DNA of 64,000 bases from Eustoma russellianum (Eukaryota > Streptophyta > Magnoliopsida > Gentianales > Gentianaceae), in the NCBI GenBank assembly GCA_036186865.1, contig AP025048.1, positions 24,345,516 to 24,409,515 on the forward strand, read 5' to 3'. The notes under the pieces are model-generated. The model worked only from the letters and a program-made list of their open reading frames with translations, was not told where the DNA came from and made no database searches. Below, piece after piece: positions 1 through 11,244 of this stretch. How positions within the stretch are numbered: position 1 is the first letter of the stretch; the number at the start of each line of letters is the position of its first letter. The translations under genes and the position numbers were made by a program.

Positions 1-765
1 TCTCAGCATGAGCTGCTTGGTTCGGTGTCGACCGCCGCTCTGGCTGCAGATGCGGACCTTTTAGGGCCTACCGATAGGTCCGCACCCCCTAGATCTCCGA
101 CGCCACACACACACTCACCGGTTCAGCCCATCATCCAGCGTCTGATGCGGCATCAGACGAGGGTGTCATACCAGGGCGTCGTGCCCTCCCTTGGTCACAG
201 GCTACCCATACGTAAGTAATGATTTATTTTTTTAACAAGTTTTTAAATCTATTTCAGTTATTTTTCCTAACAACTTCACCTCTTTCAGGTTTGCATCGGA
301 CTCGGGCCTGCTGGATATGCCTGGTCCCGTATTACCCCGCAGACACGTAGGTTCTACTGGGATGAGTTTCAGGTATTCAAATTTGATGAATTTCACTTTT
401 GATGCGTAATCGATCATTACTTTTCTAACCACATTTTTATTTTTCCTCCGTATAATAATTGCAGAAGGTGTACAGCTGGCCAGCCGACATCGCCCACGAC
501 GTGGAGCACGCTTGGCGCCAGAGGGCCGCCAAACGCTACAGGAACTTCGTCAACTCGCTCAAGACCAAGTGGGAGCATGACCCCATTACTGCGAGGCCTC
601 CCTACGTATCCGAGGCCACCTGGGCGGGGTGGATAGAAGGGTGGTTGGACCCTGCTAACCAAGCCCGGCAATCTACAGGTCCCAGCACCTGCCACACACT
701 CAGGTGGTTCAGTTTCCTACGCCACCATGATGCGTGCTATGGTAAGTATTTCAATATTGGATTAT

Positions 766-836
766 TTAGATTCATTGATTTCATTGGATTATTTAGATTC
801 ATTGACTTAAGTGGATTATTTAGATTCATTGATTTC
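766..836. repeat. Three-copy tandem repeat in a transposase intron
   Basis: A unit of about 27 bp built on GGATTATTTAGATTCATTGA occurs three times within the intron after the third exon. Confidence 0.8.
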
Positions 837-1346
837 TTATGTTCCGCTGTTGTTTTTTTGGTATTCGTATATGGTTAATGTAAGTAGTATATGTGTTCAT
901 TTGCCTTTTTCTTTTTATTTTTGATTTGACTTGGGAGAGGCCTTTAAGGCCGGGATACCTCCGATAAACGAATAGGTCATGCCGAAATTTTTAAAATTCT
1001 GGATTTCGCCAACATATTTTATTTCATTCTTTCAGCACGCGGAGACGGGGGAGTGGCCAGCCTCCTACGATCTCTTCTACAAGACGCATCGGAAGAAAGC
1101 CTCCGACGGGACGGATGAATGGATCACGGCGAAGGCCCGTGACATCAGTGTAAGTAGTCTACGATATCATTTTTTTCCTTAGTTTGTTTTATTTCTAAAC
1201 CCTAAACCCTAACAATTCTTATTCTCATTTCAGGACGAGTACAACAGATTACTGGCAGAGAGAGGAGAAGAGGCCGACAAGAACCGTGCTTATTGGGATG
1301 CGGTTTGGACCATCTGCCCTCAGAATAAGAAGAAGAGGGAGGTGTA

Positions 1347-1895
1347 CGTTAGGAAATCATACGAGACCACTGCAAAACGCGCAGCGGAAAAACAAAACTT
1401 GATCTCCGATTTCCTACCAAGGATCCATGTTGTCCGTTTAATCGATGAAAAAACTCAAAAAAATTACCTCCGAAGATTTGAAATCCGCAGATGGAAGAGG
1501 TGCGAAATCACAAACACCCTCTGTCGGTATCCACACGAATGCTTCCGCCCAGAGTGCTAGCTCTTAAACGGCGTGGCTGAGAGAACTCACTTTTCTCCAA
1601 AAACAGCTCTAGGGTTTCTGTTTTTTTCGTGTGTATTTCGTATGTCTCTATGTACGAGATACATAGATATATATACACATATATGGATATTAAAAACCGA
1701 GTCCTAATCAGTTTCGTTGATGCCAATCAAAATCCATATCAGATATGGATTCTGTCAGGATATTCAAAATCCATATCAGATATGGATTCTCTCATTATTA
1801 TCCGACATATATATATATATATACATATAACCACAAAAATGAAAATAATAATAATAATATTAATATCCAATATTAATATTATTAATATTAAAACG

Positions 1896-1939
<44 letters not shown>

Positions 1940-2812
1940 TAATATCCAATATTAATATCATTAATATTATCAATCTCAGCCATACGTATTCTTGTGTGTG
2001 ACCCGATAGGCCCATATTAATTGGCAGTTGATTAAATCTCTATTAAACCAACAAGTCGTAATTGGTCTCTAGCAAGACATTACGACTACTCAATTAATAC
2101 GAGTAAAGTCCAACTAGCCTAATAGCACATGCATTAATCCCTTTGTCACACGATATCTAGTTTGAACATAAGTCATGGTCAGCGTCATACTTATATTGTT
2201 CAAACATATGATTACTCGATCTCTAAGTGGACTGATAAAACAAATGATATTGATCACACTATCAATTCATTTGAGCACGGCCATGCATTTCACAGTCTCA
2301 CTAATCGAGGGGCCCAAAGATATCACTCTCAAAAAAGAGGGACAAATTCTATCTTGATTGTTCAATATCATCTACATAATTTCTATCACATTCAATCATG
2401 ACCTTATTATTATCCAATTACGGATAACGTTTGATCATGTCAAAATATAATAGTCCTTATGTTGGAAACTATGACAATCTCAAGTCAAAGGATTAAAACA
2501 TGACTATCGTGAGATTTACTTATGACACTAATCCATGTAGTAATCTCATGATGGGTCTATCCAATACACTGTTCTCTAACAAGTATCTATGAGATTGATT
2601 CGTATCACCATACACATAATCATCTCATGATTATCAAATCAATACTCATACTGATTATAAATTATTTTATCTCTATAACAATAATGAATCAGGGACATAT
2701 ATCAAAATTGTGTAACATACTAACCAACAATAATGATAATAAAACCTCTTTTATTAATAATAAATGCATAACATAAATATCCAAATCATGGCCTAGGGCA
2801 CATACACTAACA
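1347..2812. mobile_element. Solo LTR (Copia-like) inside the transposase gene
   Basis: A 1466-bp block interrupts an exon and is flanked by the exact 5-bp duplication GTGTA (1342-1346 and 2813-2817). Its ends read CGTTAGG and CTAACA. These are complementary and fit the usual TGTTAG...CTAACA LTR termini if the first T has changed to C. There is no internal domain, PBS or gag-pol, so it is a solo LTR. Removing it and one GTGTA restores the exon reading. Copia membership is inferred from the end motif only. Confidence 0.82.
1840..1945. repeat. AAT/ATA-rich microsatellite in the solo LTR
   Basis: A run of (AATAAT)n/(ATA)n units, almost uninterrupted from about 1897 to 1938. Ile-rich reading frames across it are artefacts of the repeat. 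Confidence 0.9.
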
Positions 2813-3216
2813 GTGTACGGGGTTGGATCAGCAGCGCCGCGATTCTTTCCCGAAGTTCTGCATCCAGGTGCTTCCTCCGAGGCAAGCACCTCCGCGCCTT
2901 CTGCGACGCCAGAGGATATTTCGTGCCTGGACGCAGATCATGCGGCGCTGCAGCATGAGATGGATACCATCAGTGCGCAGCATGAGGAGAGTGTACAGGC
3001 ACTGCGGTCGCAGCTCACTCAGACCCAGCAGGCGCTGCAGCAGTCGCTTCAGCAGGCGCAACAGAAGACGAAGCAGGCGCAGCAAGAGACGAAGCAGGAA
3101 CTCTCGCAGCTATCGCAGATCCTCCTCTCTTTCCTTTCCACTCCTCGCAGCCTCAGCCTCGCCCTCAGGATGGTCAGCCTTCTCCGCATGATCCCCCTCC
3201 ACCTTCCTCTGCATAG

Positions 3217-3839
3217 TATTTCATTTTTGATTTTTCGTACTGACTATTTCATTTATTGTATTGACATATTCTTTGTTCTTTTATATTTTATCTGGCATTT
3301 ATACAGATTCTATTTCATTGTGTTGTTCAATTATACGAATTTTAATATGCAAATACCGTATTTCTGTATAATATTCGTAAAAATGATTTTATATACAAAA
3401 TAAAATATATTATAAAAATTAAAGAATAATAAAAACTATTTAATTAATAATATATTGATATTATTAAAAATTATAAATATTTAATATTTAATATTTAATA
3501 TTAATTTAAATAATAACGACGAACCTGCGACGAAACATAAATGTCGCAGACTGGGCATATAAAAAAACCAAAAATTTTAAAATAGCGACAAAAAAGACAT
3601 ACCGACGAACCGAAGACGAAAAAAACAGGTCGCAGACCTGACAGATTTACGTCACAATTTTACGACGAACCGCCGACGACCTTGCTCTCGTCGCAATATA
3701 ACGACGCCGTACCGACGAAAATCACTTTGCTACAAGCCGTAGAGCGACATACATATTTCGTCGCCATTTCGTCACTATATACCATTAGCGACGAAATGAC
3801 GGCGAAATATGTCTGTCGCTATATGGATTTTTTGTGGTG
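3217..3839 (+). repeat. 3' subterminal region and terminus of the first CACTA element
   Basis: After the transposase stop comes AT-rich sequence. From about 3515 many short GCGACGAAAT / CGACGAACCG-type motifs appear in both orientations. The block ends with TTTTTTGTGGTG at 3828-3839, which matches a CACTA terminal inverted repeat (CACTACAAAAAA) with one change. The partner terminus lies left of the window. Confidence 0.72.
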
Positions 3840-3998
3840 GAATGCGCATTAAATATCACATCCGCACAACTTCCCCTTAAATACTTGGGCGTAAATCTAT
3901 TCAAGGGTGTACGGAGCCGTCTTATTGCTTACAGCTTATCTCTCATTTTGATAAACGGTTAAATCGATGGCAACTAGACTCCTCTTGTCAAAAGGATT
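3840..3998 (+). mobile_element. Short LINE reverse-transcriptase fragment
   Basis: One frame reads QLPLKYLGVNLFKG, the hallmark segment downstream of the RT catalytic block in plant L1-type LINEs. After a frame change it continues as SHFDKRLNRWQ. The fragment is about 150 bp and decayed. It belongs to the same broad family as the larger LINE at 4777-9334, whose equivalent segment reads SLPIKYLGSYLHKG. Confidence 0.6.
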
Positions 3999-4511
3999 TG
4001 AAACATCAAAATCAACAATATATGCGAAGAATTGAGAATGAACTCAAGATGAGAAGAATTGTGACTAGAGAGAAATCACAGAGGAAAAAACGGTTATTCA
4101 ATCCAGATTGTTCTGAGGAAGAGCCGCATCTGAGCCTTTTACATCGAAGAAGAAGAAGAAAACTGTAAACACACGAAAAGACGACTATGCCCTTAATAAC
4201 CGTCATACACAACAGAAAAGAAAAGGGTACAAAGGACATTTCATATGTTTTAAACATTCCCGCCTGCGCCAAACTCTTCTTCAACCGTTGTCCTTCTTCT
4301 TCTTGGTTGCACTCCTGACGCAACCCAAGTGCTACCCTGCAACATTCTCCACGTGCCCAACTTCAGAACACCTCACACGGATTACCAACTTATCAATTCT
4401 TCATCCTGACCCTCAATTTATTGCTTGATCCGTCGATGGTTAAAGAATCTGTGCTACTGCACATTGTGTCAAGCCTTCTTCATACTCTTATCTTCAGAAC
4501 AAATCTCAACA
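3999..4511 (-). mobile_element. Copia LTR (3' LTR, minus orientation)
   Basis: On the minus strand the LTR starts TGTTGAGATTTG at 4511, directly after a polypurine tract (GAGGGGGGG) and the end of a Copia RNase H frame. The left edge is set at TG/CA near 3999, where LINE homology stops, but no target duplication confirms it. No host gene is seen in it; the 103-residue frame inside is not recognisable. Confidence 0.6.
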
Positions 4512-4756
4512 CCCCCCCTCGAAACTGACTTGCCAAAGATGTTATAAACTCCCATTGCATCTGTCAGGTTTCGAAAAGTGACGGAATCCAACGCTTTCGT
4601 AAATGCATCAGCCAACTGATGTACTGATCTGATGGGCATAGGATGAATCACTCCCTGTTGAAATTTCTCCCTCACAATGTGACAGTCAATTTCAATATGT
4701 TTTGTCCTTTCATGAAACACAGGGTTCTCCACAATGTATATAGCACTTTTGTTGTC
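4512..4756 (-). pseudogene. Copia pol C-terminus (RNase H end)
   Basis: The minus strand reads DNKSAIYIVENPVFHERTKH, then EIDCHIVREKF and QLADAFTKALD. This is the classic end of Copia RNase H (N.V.H.RTKHI...H.VRE....TKAL). Only the last 85 or so residues remain, running into the polypurine tract and LTR on the left. The upstream side is cut at a fold-back junction, beyond which LINE sequence begins. Confidence 0.85.
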
Positions 4757-4776
4757 TTGTGGAGAACCCTGTGTTT
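4715..4776. repeat. Perfect 20-bp inverted repeat at the Copia/LINE junction
   Basis: AAACACAGGGTTCTCCACAA at 4715-4734 is followed by 22 bp and then its exact reverse complement at 4757-4776. The first arm is normal Copia RNase H sequence. The second arm is an inverted copy that ends where LINE sequence starts. Confidence 0.92.
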
Positions 4777-7700
4777 ATAACATCAGTTGTAAACAATGTA
4801 TAACTTCCAAATATTCCAAAGGATCACCCTTGCGAAAATTATTTGCATAGTTCCTAAGAAATTGGATGGGGCCGAGCACCATATCTGAAGTAGATAGGAG
4901 CGCCAAGAGCCAGTTCGTACGTGCTGTATATCCAGTAAGGCTGTAAAATAGGATCATATCATACGTACCTCTGGACAGTCAAAGATTAGATGAAGAGTGC
5001 ATGCATATTGTCCACATGGCAAAATGGACAGAAAGATGGCAGGATCGACATAAAAGAGCATAGATGTCATGCAGGGGAAGGGCTCTATGATAAACCCGTC
5101 ATAAGAACAACTGAATAGAGGGTCATTGTGTGCGATACCAAATGTAATCATATGAAAGTAATGTAGCTTGGGACAATCTGAGCTTGGCATAGGCTGCGTG
5201 TAATGTAGAAGCCCCGGATGGGGTTGGCCAAATCGGAACTGTTGTGAGAGAAGTGGTCTCCGAACACAAAGGATGTATAGCACAAATCCGTTTCCATCCT
5301 GGGGAGTCGTATAGCCTGGGGCGAAAATCATGTCGAGGGCCATATCTGGCACGCATATATTGGCCACATAGAGAGTCACTGCAATGATATAAATGCCAAA
5401 CTTTGCAGTTGTAAGCTATCTGAATAGATGTTAGATTGCGAATACCCAAACCTCCTTTTTGTATGGGCAAACAAATTTTCTGCCAAGAGAGTCAATGACG
5501 ACGAACGGGTCCCTAGAAAATCATGAAAAGCGTTGTTCGAGGCCTGAATAACGCTTCTCGGAAGGCGCATACCTCCCATCAAGTGCAGTGGGATGAAAGA
5601 TAGCACTGATTTAATAAGAACTACTCTGCCTGCTATTCCCAGAAGTCGATGTTGCCAACTTTGTAGTCTCGATCAACATAAGAAAGAAGGTCAACATAGT
5701 GAGATGTGCGTGTAATACCTTTATGCAAGTAAGAACCCAAATATTTGATAGGAAGAGATGATTGTCGCATATGTAATAGCCCAAGAAGTTCACACCGCCA
5801 TGGGTCAGGGATTGCCGAAGAAAATACCACTATGCTCTTGGTATAATTAATGGCCTGCCTAGATGCCTGTTCATATGTGGTTAAGAAACTCTTGACATGT
5901 CTCAAATTTTGTCTGTCTGTAGCTGCAAATAAAAGAAGATCATCCGTGTATGATAAGTGGGAAATTTGTAGGGGAAATCATCCCATATGAAAAGATTGGA
6001 TGTAGCCAGTCTGGCTATGCGAGTGAAGAGTCCGAGTAAATGCTTCTACCACTATAATAAAGAGTAATGGTGAAATAGGGTCACCCTGCTTGACACCTCT
6101 TGTCGACTGGAAGAAGCCGATGGAAACCCCATTAATTAAGATGGAAAAATGTGTGTTACTGAGATGATTATGGACTAATTTCCCAAAGAAATCCAAGAAA
6201 CCAAATTTTGCTAGAACCGATTGCAAGAAGGTCCAGTTTACCCGATCAAATGCCTTCGCGAGGTCCAGTTTAATGAGACAGTTAGCCGAGTGAGAAGAGT
6301 GATCAAGCCAATGGATCATTTCATTGGCGAGTAGTATATGCTCTGCAATACCTTTCCCTTTTCGAAATCCCGATTGCTCGGAGGATATAATGATGGGTAG
6401 TAATGTGCTCAAACGAGAGGCAAGAATCCGAGTTTGAATTTTACTTAAAAAGGTACATAAAGCAATAGGTCTATAATCTGCAAAAGTTGTTTGATTAGTA
6501 CCTTTGGGAAGTAGAATGATCATAGTGTGGGCCGCCTTAGGTAATGGAACACCTAAGAAGAATTCTTGCACAGCTTTATAAACATCAAGGTGAATAATAC
6601 TCCAACATGTGCGATAAAAATATCCATTATAACCATCGCAGCCAGCAGCGCTTTGAGGGTCAAGTGCCCAGACTGCCGTTTTTACCACTTCCTCAGTGGG
6701 CATAGCTGTTAAGAATGCATTATCCTCATCGGTAATGAGACGTGGAATAGCATCGAGCATACTGGGACAATGTTGCATAGTTTGAGTCGTGAACATGTCA
6801 GAATAGAATGCAACTGCAGCCTACTGAATATCGTGTTGCGTATCACATAAGCTGTCGTCTACGCGCTTTATCTGATTTATATACTGTCGACGGTGCCTGT
6901 CCCAGACAATTGCATGGTAATATGTCGTGTTAGATTTGTCCTCTTTTAGCCATTTTATACTGGCCTTTTGCTGCTAGTAGTCCGTTTCTTGCTTACAAGC
7001 AAGACAAAAATCCATCTGTGCTGCATGGTAGATCTGACGGTTTTCTTCAGTAGGTGAGAGATCATATGTCATCTCTGCATGTTGCACCATGGATTTCATG
7101 TATGCCACCTTTTGGAAAATATTTCCGAACACCTCCTTCTTCCAAGTAGATAAATCACGTTTGAGAGAGCGGAGTTTGTAACAGTACCTCCAGAAGTAGG
7201 GTGGACTCCTATTTCTCTTTAATATAACTGGAAAATTGCGAGTGGGAGGTCCATACTGAAAGAAAATGAAACTATCTGGGTGAAGCAGTCAAAGAAGAAA
7301 GACAGTGTAACAGCAGTGGACAATGGTCCGAGGTCTACCGACTCAAATGATTGAGTTTAATGCTCGGAAATATATCATAGAATACCATATATAGAATACC
7401 CAATCTAATCTTCGGCATAGTTGGCCAAGTCCACATCCTCCAAGCCAAGTAAATCTGGATCCCAAATGTGGAATAGTATGCAATGCTAAGGAATCAATAG
7501 TGGCAACAAAATCTGTCAAGGATGACAGCGATGGTCAGTTGCGTCCTTGATGATCCTTCAATGAAAGAAAAGTGTTAAAATCTCTGGAGATAAGCCAAGG
7601 AGATGATGTTTTAGTCCCAAAGGATAGCAATTCCGCCCACAATCGATGATGGTCCACTATAGTATGTCGACTGTATACACAAGAGTGCCAATAGCTGATA

Positions 7701-7977
7701 TCAGATGTAACGAGACGTAGATGAAATGGGCCATTTGCTCCCTGTTTCAAATTTCCTATAAATCTAGAATTTCTCGACGCCAAAAACACCAAACATGATC
7801 ATCACATACAGATAAAGAATATGAAAAACATAGACGAAGTTGAACCCGTTGTAACCAAGAAGAAGGTTGCTGTGGCTCGATAATAACAAGAAAAGCTATT
7901 GAATGATATTGTAATAATAAACGTAAATGAGATAAAAAAGTTTGTAAACCTCTAATATTCCAAGTGATTAAATGCAT
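4777..7977 (-). pseudogene. LINE ORF2 (endonuclease-reverse transcriptase), inverted and decayed
   Basis: Read on the minus strand from the ATG at 7977: MHLITWNIRGL (start of an APE-type endonuclease), then PWLISRDFN (usual GDFN with Gly changed to Arg), then SDHCPLL near 7300. The reverse transcriptase follows at about 6796-5900: PLPKAAHTMIILLPKG, FRKGKGIAEHILLANEM, LIKLDLAKAFDRVNW, GVKQGDPISPLLF and, after a stop, the catalytic YTDDLLLFA. Further on are SLPIKYLGSYLHKG and a zf-RVT-like region ending HLIFDCPEV. The frame has several stops and frameshifts, so it is not functional. It ends right after zf-RVT; the RNase H domain and 3' UTR expected next are missing here but present on the plus strand from 9365. 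Confidence 0.88.
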
Positions 7978-9266
7978 TAGGAGGTGCTAGAGGACAAGTG
8001 TGAAGCTCGAGCAGAACTGCAAGTGACAACTTGACGAGGTAGACATGAGACCTGTGATGCTGGACGACGATGACGCTTTTGACATAAAGGACAAAGCCTT
8101 GGTCACCAGTTATCGAAGGCAGATGCAGCATCTGTTGGAACAAAAATTCATCATGGCGGAGGCGGAAAATGAGCCATTCGGTTAGCAAAGCGTCTGATGC
8201 GGCTTGATAGGTAGAGCGGATATTCGAAGTATTTGTGGGTTCTCTCGGCGGTTGCGTAGGAAGATAAACCTCCGTATCAAAATGTCCATGGATTAGATCA
8301 TCAATGATAGAGGATGGTTGTTGTGCATCCTCTTTTGAATGGTCCAAAATATCCAAGTTATGCAAATAGGTTGAGGGTAAAATATCCACCGGAGATGAAT
8401 GTGGCGGATCCGCGCTAGGTGGTGATTGCAATACATCGGTACCTATAGGTTCTGAAGCCTGCAAATTATCCTGTAAAGTAGCAGGTGGAGCAGTAGATGA
8501 TTTTTCTTTCCAAACTTTAGCAGTTGAACCGCGTTGCACCTCCTTTTTTGTAGTTGGACAATTCCCTGTTTTGTGTCCCAAGACACAACATGTGGAACAG
8601 AATAGAGGGACATCTTCGTAGATCACTTGTTGAAAAAATTCATGATTCTTACTCTGGATATGTAGTTTGGTAGGCAATTCTTTTGATACATCAATCTCCA
8701 GACAAATGTGAGCGACCGAAGACCGCAACATTTTTTGGGTGACGGCATCTAAGCGGATAGGAGTGCCGATCATTGAGGCAATGGCAAAGAGTGATGTTTG
8801 ATGATGAAGATAAACGGGGAGCAGACAAAGAAATCCATATAGGGACAATTGGCGCATCATACCTGGGATCAAAATCGTGAGTGTATTTTGTGACCGCATC
8901 GGATAGCCAAGGATGCTCTATGTTCGCCGACAAAAGCATCATTTGTAATCACGTTCCTGATCAAAGCATATGAGAATATGTGACTTGTCGAGTAAACCAA
9001 GATTTACCGGACCAGTGAAGCCAATCCGATCGAAGGCTTTTTTTCAATGCAGCCATTGATGGCCGACCATGCCAGAAGGATCCGACGAGAGTGTGTTGGA
9101 ATAGAGCGATTAATGAATCCACTTCTGCGTCGGAGAATTGAATAGAGGGGTAGTCTTTGTGTCGTAAGTGAGATTTCGACTGTGTCATGGGCGGAGAATT
9201 ACCACAGAGAATATCAGCGAAGGAGAGTGGAACCGAGAGGGCCGCCGGCTGCGGCGGCTGTTGCAT
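7952..9266 (-). pseudogene. LINE ORF1 (DUF4283-like, CCHC zinc knuckle)
   Basis: The likely start is the ATG at 9266 (MQQPPQPAALSVPLSFADIL). An N-terminal DUF4283-like part follows (FSDAEVDSLIALFQHTLVGS). After a frame change the protein continues TPIRLDAVTQKMLRSSVAHI and a knuckle CSTCCVLGHKTGNC, of the CX2CX4HX4C type (here C-ST-C-CVLG-H-KTGN-C). The C-terminal half is low in complexity, as usual for plant LINE nucleic-acid-binding ORF1. The final codons overlap the ORF2 start (ORF1 stop at 7952, ORF2 ATG at 7977) in another frame. At least one frameshift lies near 8850-8960. Confidence 0.82.
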
Positions 9267-9331
9267 CGTGGAAGACGATCGCAAGGGGTGCGAAATCGTT
9301 GGAGCAGAAGAATCTTTTAATATTACGTATA

Positions 9332-9334
<3 letters not shown>

Positions 9335-9364
<30 letters not shown>
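9335..9364. repeat. (TA)n tract between opposed LINE pieces
   Basis: About 15 TA units separate the 5' end of the minus-strand LINE from the start of the plus-strand LINE 3' fragment. Confidence 0.95.
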
Positions 9365-9368
<4 letters not shown>

Positions 9369-9972
9369 TGAACGAGTAAGAGTGGCTATATACAATTGGT
9401 GTGTTTCGGTGAAGGGCAAGAAGTTTGCCTCAACCATCCCTCATTTAGTTGCTCTTAAGTTCTCTCCTCCTTTACGGTCAGCGAGAATACGGCTAGTACG
9501 TTGGATATTACCTCCTACAGGTAAGATGAAGCTTAATGTGGATGCCACAGTTGGACGGGCGTTGGCAGCGGGGGCTGCGGTTCTTCGATCCGATCAGTGA
9601 GCACTGGTCTCTGCCATTACCTTTGCTTTACCCTTGGTAAGTCCATTGAGGGCAGAGTTGATGACGGTGATGTTGGCAGTGGCTTACTATGCCAGGGAAT
9701 ACTCTCAATTAATTATAGAGACGGATTGCCAGCTCCTTCTATCCATGTTAGCTGGCCCGCAGTCTTACACAGGAGCGTTGGGGGATGACATATATCGGAC
9801 AGCATCGTTGCTATCTCTCAACAACTCCTTACTTCAATATTGTCCAAGAGAGGCCAATTCAGCAGCTCATCGTCTTGCACGATATGGATACCGAGTGGCT
9901 GGGGTCACACATTACACAAACTTTCGTGCGTTGCCCGGTGATGTGCGGGGAGCACTAATTCTGGATCTTTAG
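9365..9972 (+). pseudogene. LINE ORF2 C-terminus with RNase H (RVT_3) domain
   Basis: The frame reads IYNWCVSVKGKKFA, GKMKLNVDATVGR, then SPLRAELMTVMLAVAYYARE, YSQLIIETDCQLLLSML and YCPREANSAAHRLAR. This is the plant RVT_3-type RNase H found at the end of LINE ORF2 (D of NVDA, E of RAEL, D of ETDC, and the REAN..AH.LA motif). An in-frame TGA at 9598 interrupts an otherwise open frame. It begins at about the point in the element where the inverted ORF2 at 4777-7977 stops. Confidence 0.85.
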
Positions 9973-10690
9973 CTTCCATCATTGCGTACTTAATCATGTC
10001 TCACACAGTGTTGGCGTGGTTCATATTCTGTTTCCTGTGGTCTTATTTGACCCAGGCAACGTGGGTACGCACATTTATTTTGTTTCTTCTATTTAGCTGC
10101 TTTTATCTTGTGCGAGTTTTACCATCTCATTACATGGTTTGCTTCATGAATGAACATCTAATGCAAACGCTGGAGAGCTGGATGGTTGGGACACATACGC
10201 TGGGGCAAGGACCATCACGCCAACATATATTGTGGTCACCTTGGTTCAGGGGGAATCAAGGTGACATGGGTACGTCTATTAATCATTCTTTCGCAAAATG
10301 TTATCACACTGAAGATATTGATCCTTCTACATTTCTGTGTCGCGAGGTACAATTTGGTAGAGGCCTGTATTTCAGATCCCCAAACTCTGCTTCTCATCGG
10401 TTGTTGCCTTCAAAGGAGACCCACGCTGGAGACAATTTTTTACAGTACTTTTCTCTCATTGTATTTGTGTCCAATGCCAGTTGTATACATATGTACGCTT
10501 TTTCCTTCGCCAATGTTTTATCCACAAGGGTGGTTTTACTTGGCAAGGTTTTAATACGGCATATCATATACGACTGGAGGACAGCAATCATTCGCTTTTT
10601 GTTCAATTGGTTTTCTTACGATGACTATGTAATATGGTATTCCTCCGCCATAAGTGAGGTTTCTCTTTAATGATATTTACTCTTACATAA
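9973..10690 (+). mobile_element. LINE 3' UTR (plus copy)
   Basis: Sequence following the RNase H stop. It shares with the minus copy at 10696-11207 a segment near 10490-10560 (CCACAAGGGTGGTTTTACTT region). It ends with GGTATTCCTCCGCCATAAGT and GAGG, a 3'-terminal motif also found in two neighbouring copies. The 224-residue frame here shows no protein family and is not called as a gene. Confidence 0.7.
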
Positions 10691-10695
10691 AGATA

Positions 10696-11206
10696 TATTT
10701 TTTTTGAAGGAAAATTTTTTTATTATCAGTAACCCTCTCTTGTGGCGGAGGAAAACCTTATTACAACAAATGAAAAGATGACGACAGTAGCAGTATATGA
10801 TCAGCAACATCCATTATATATATGATGCCCCATTAAAACCTTGCCAAGTAAAACCATCCTTGTGGATAAAACCTTGACGAAGGAAAAGCATACATATTTA
10901 TATAAATGGAATGTTGTGGTACGTTATCGTTAAAAAGGTATGACGGTGAAAATCTACTATTACACAAATGTAAGAAAAGAAATATCTCTGGAAATATCCG
11001 CTTCTTATGATGATGCCTTGTCCGGACGGCAACCGTATCAAAGGGCTGGAAGATAATTGTGATCCATGTACATGTCCTCGTCCATGCATGACAGAAACGT
11101 AGGGTTGAGTAAAGCAAAAGTCTGGGACATAATGAAATATGTGAGGCGAATTGAAGGAAAATCATACCTGGTCTGCCAGCACAACCTAATGTGTTACCCA
11201 GCATCA

Positions 11207-11207
<1 letters not shown>
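10696..11207 (-). mobile_element. 5'-truncated LINE 3' UTR copy in inverse orientation
   Basis: The reverse complement carries the same 3' UTR segment as 10490-10560 and ends with TTTTCCTCCGCCACAAGAGA and an A-rich tail (T-rich on the plus strand near 10690-10725). Its 5' side abuts a (TA)n tract. Confidence 0.75.

Positions 11208-11208
<1 letters not shown>

Positions 11209-11241
<33 letters not shown>
11209..11241. repeat. (TA)n tract
   Basis: About 16 TA units between a minus-strand and a plus-strand LINE fragment, the same arrangement as at 9335-9364. Confidence 0.95.

Positions 11242-11244
<3 letters not shown>

Larger units (their letters stand above)
1..3216 (+). pseudogene. Transposase_24 (Ptta/En/Spm) gene of a CACTA element, interrupted
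   Basis: Exons with GT-AG borders can be read at about 1-211, 289-372, 465-741, 1036-1149, 1234-1346 and, after an inserted LTR, 2818-3216. The translated pieces include TRRFYWDEFQ, KVYSWPADIAHDVEHAWRQ, GEWPASYDLFYKTHRKK and DEYNRLLAERGEEADKNRAY, followed by VYGVGSAAPRFF and a Gln-rich coiled-coil tail. This is the order seen in plant Transposase_24 proteins, the accessory ORF of CACTA elements, not the DDE/TNP2 transposase itself. The gene is broken: a 1466-bp LTR sits between the codons for REV and YGVG. The Pro-rich C-terminus (PFHSSQPQPRPQ to the TAG at 3214) lies in a different frame from the coiled coil, so there is a small indel near 3105-3150. The join between the first two exons is also not cleanly in frame. 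The 5' end lies outside the window. Confidence 0.8.

Noticed and set aside
1195..1213. Telomere-like CCCTAAACCCTAA
   Set aside because: Only about two units inside a transposase intron; no array.
1629..1955. Ile-rich 108-residue frame
   Set aside because: A product of the AT-rich microsatellite in the solo LTR.
2823..3191. Arg/Ser-rich 122-residue frame
   Set aside because: It is the wrong frame of the Gln-rich coiled coil of the transposase gene.
9996..10670. 224-residue frame after the LINE RNase H
   Set aside because: It lies in the LINE 3' UTR, which is conserved as DNA with other copies in different frames; no protein motif.
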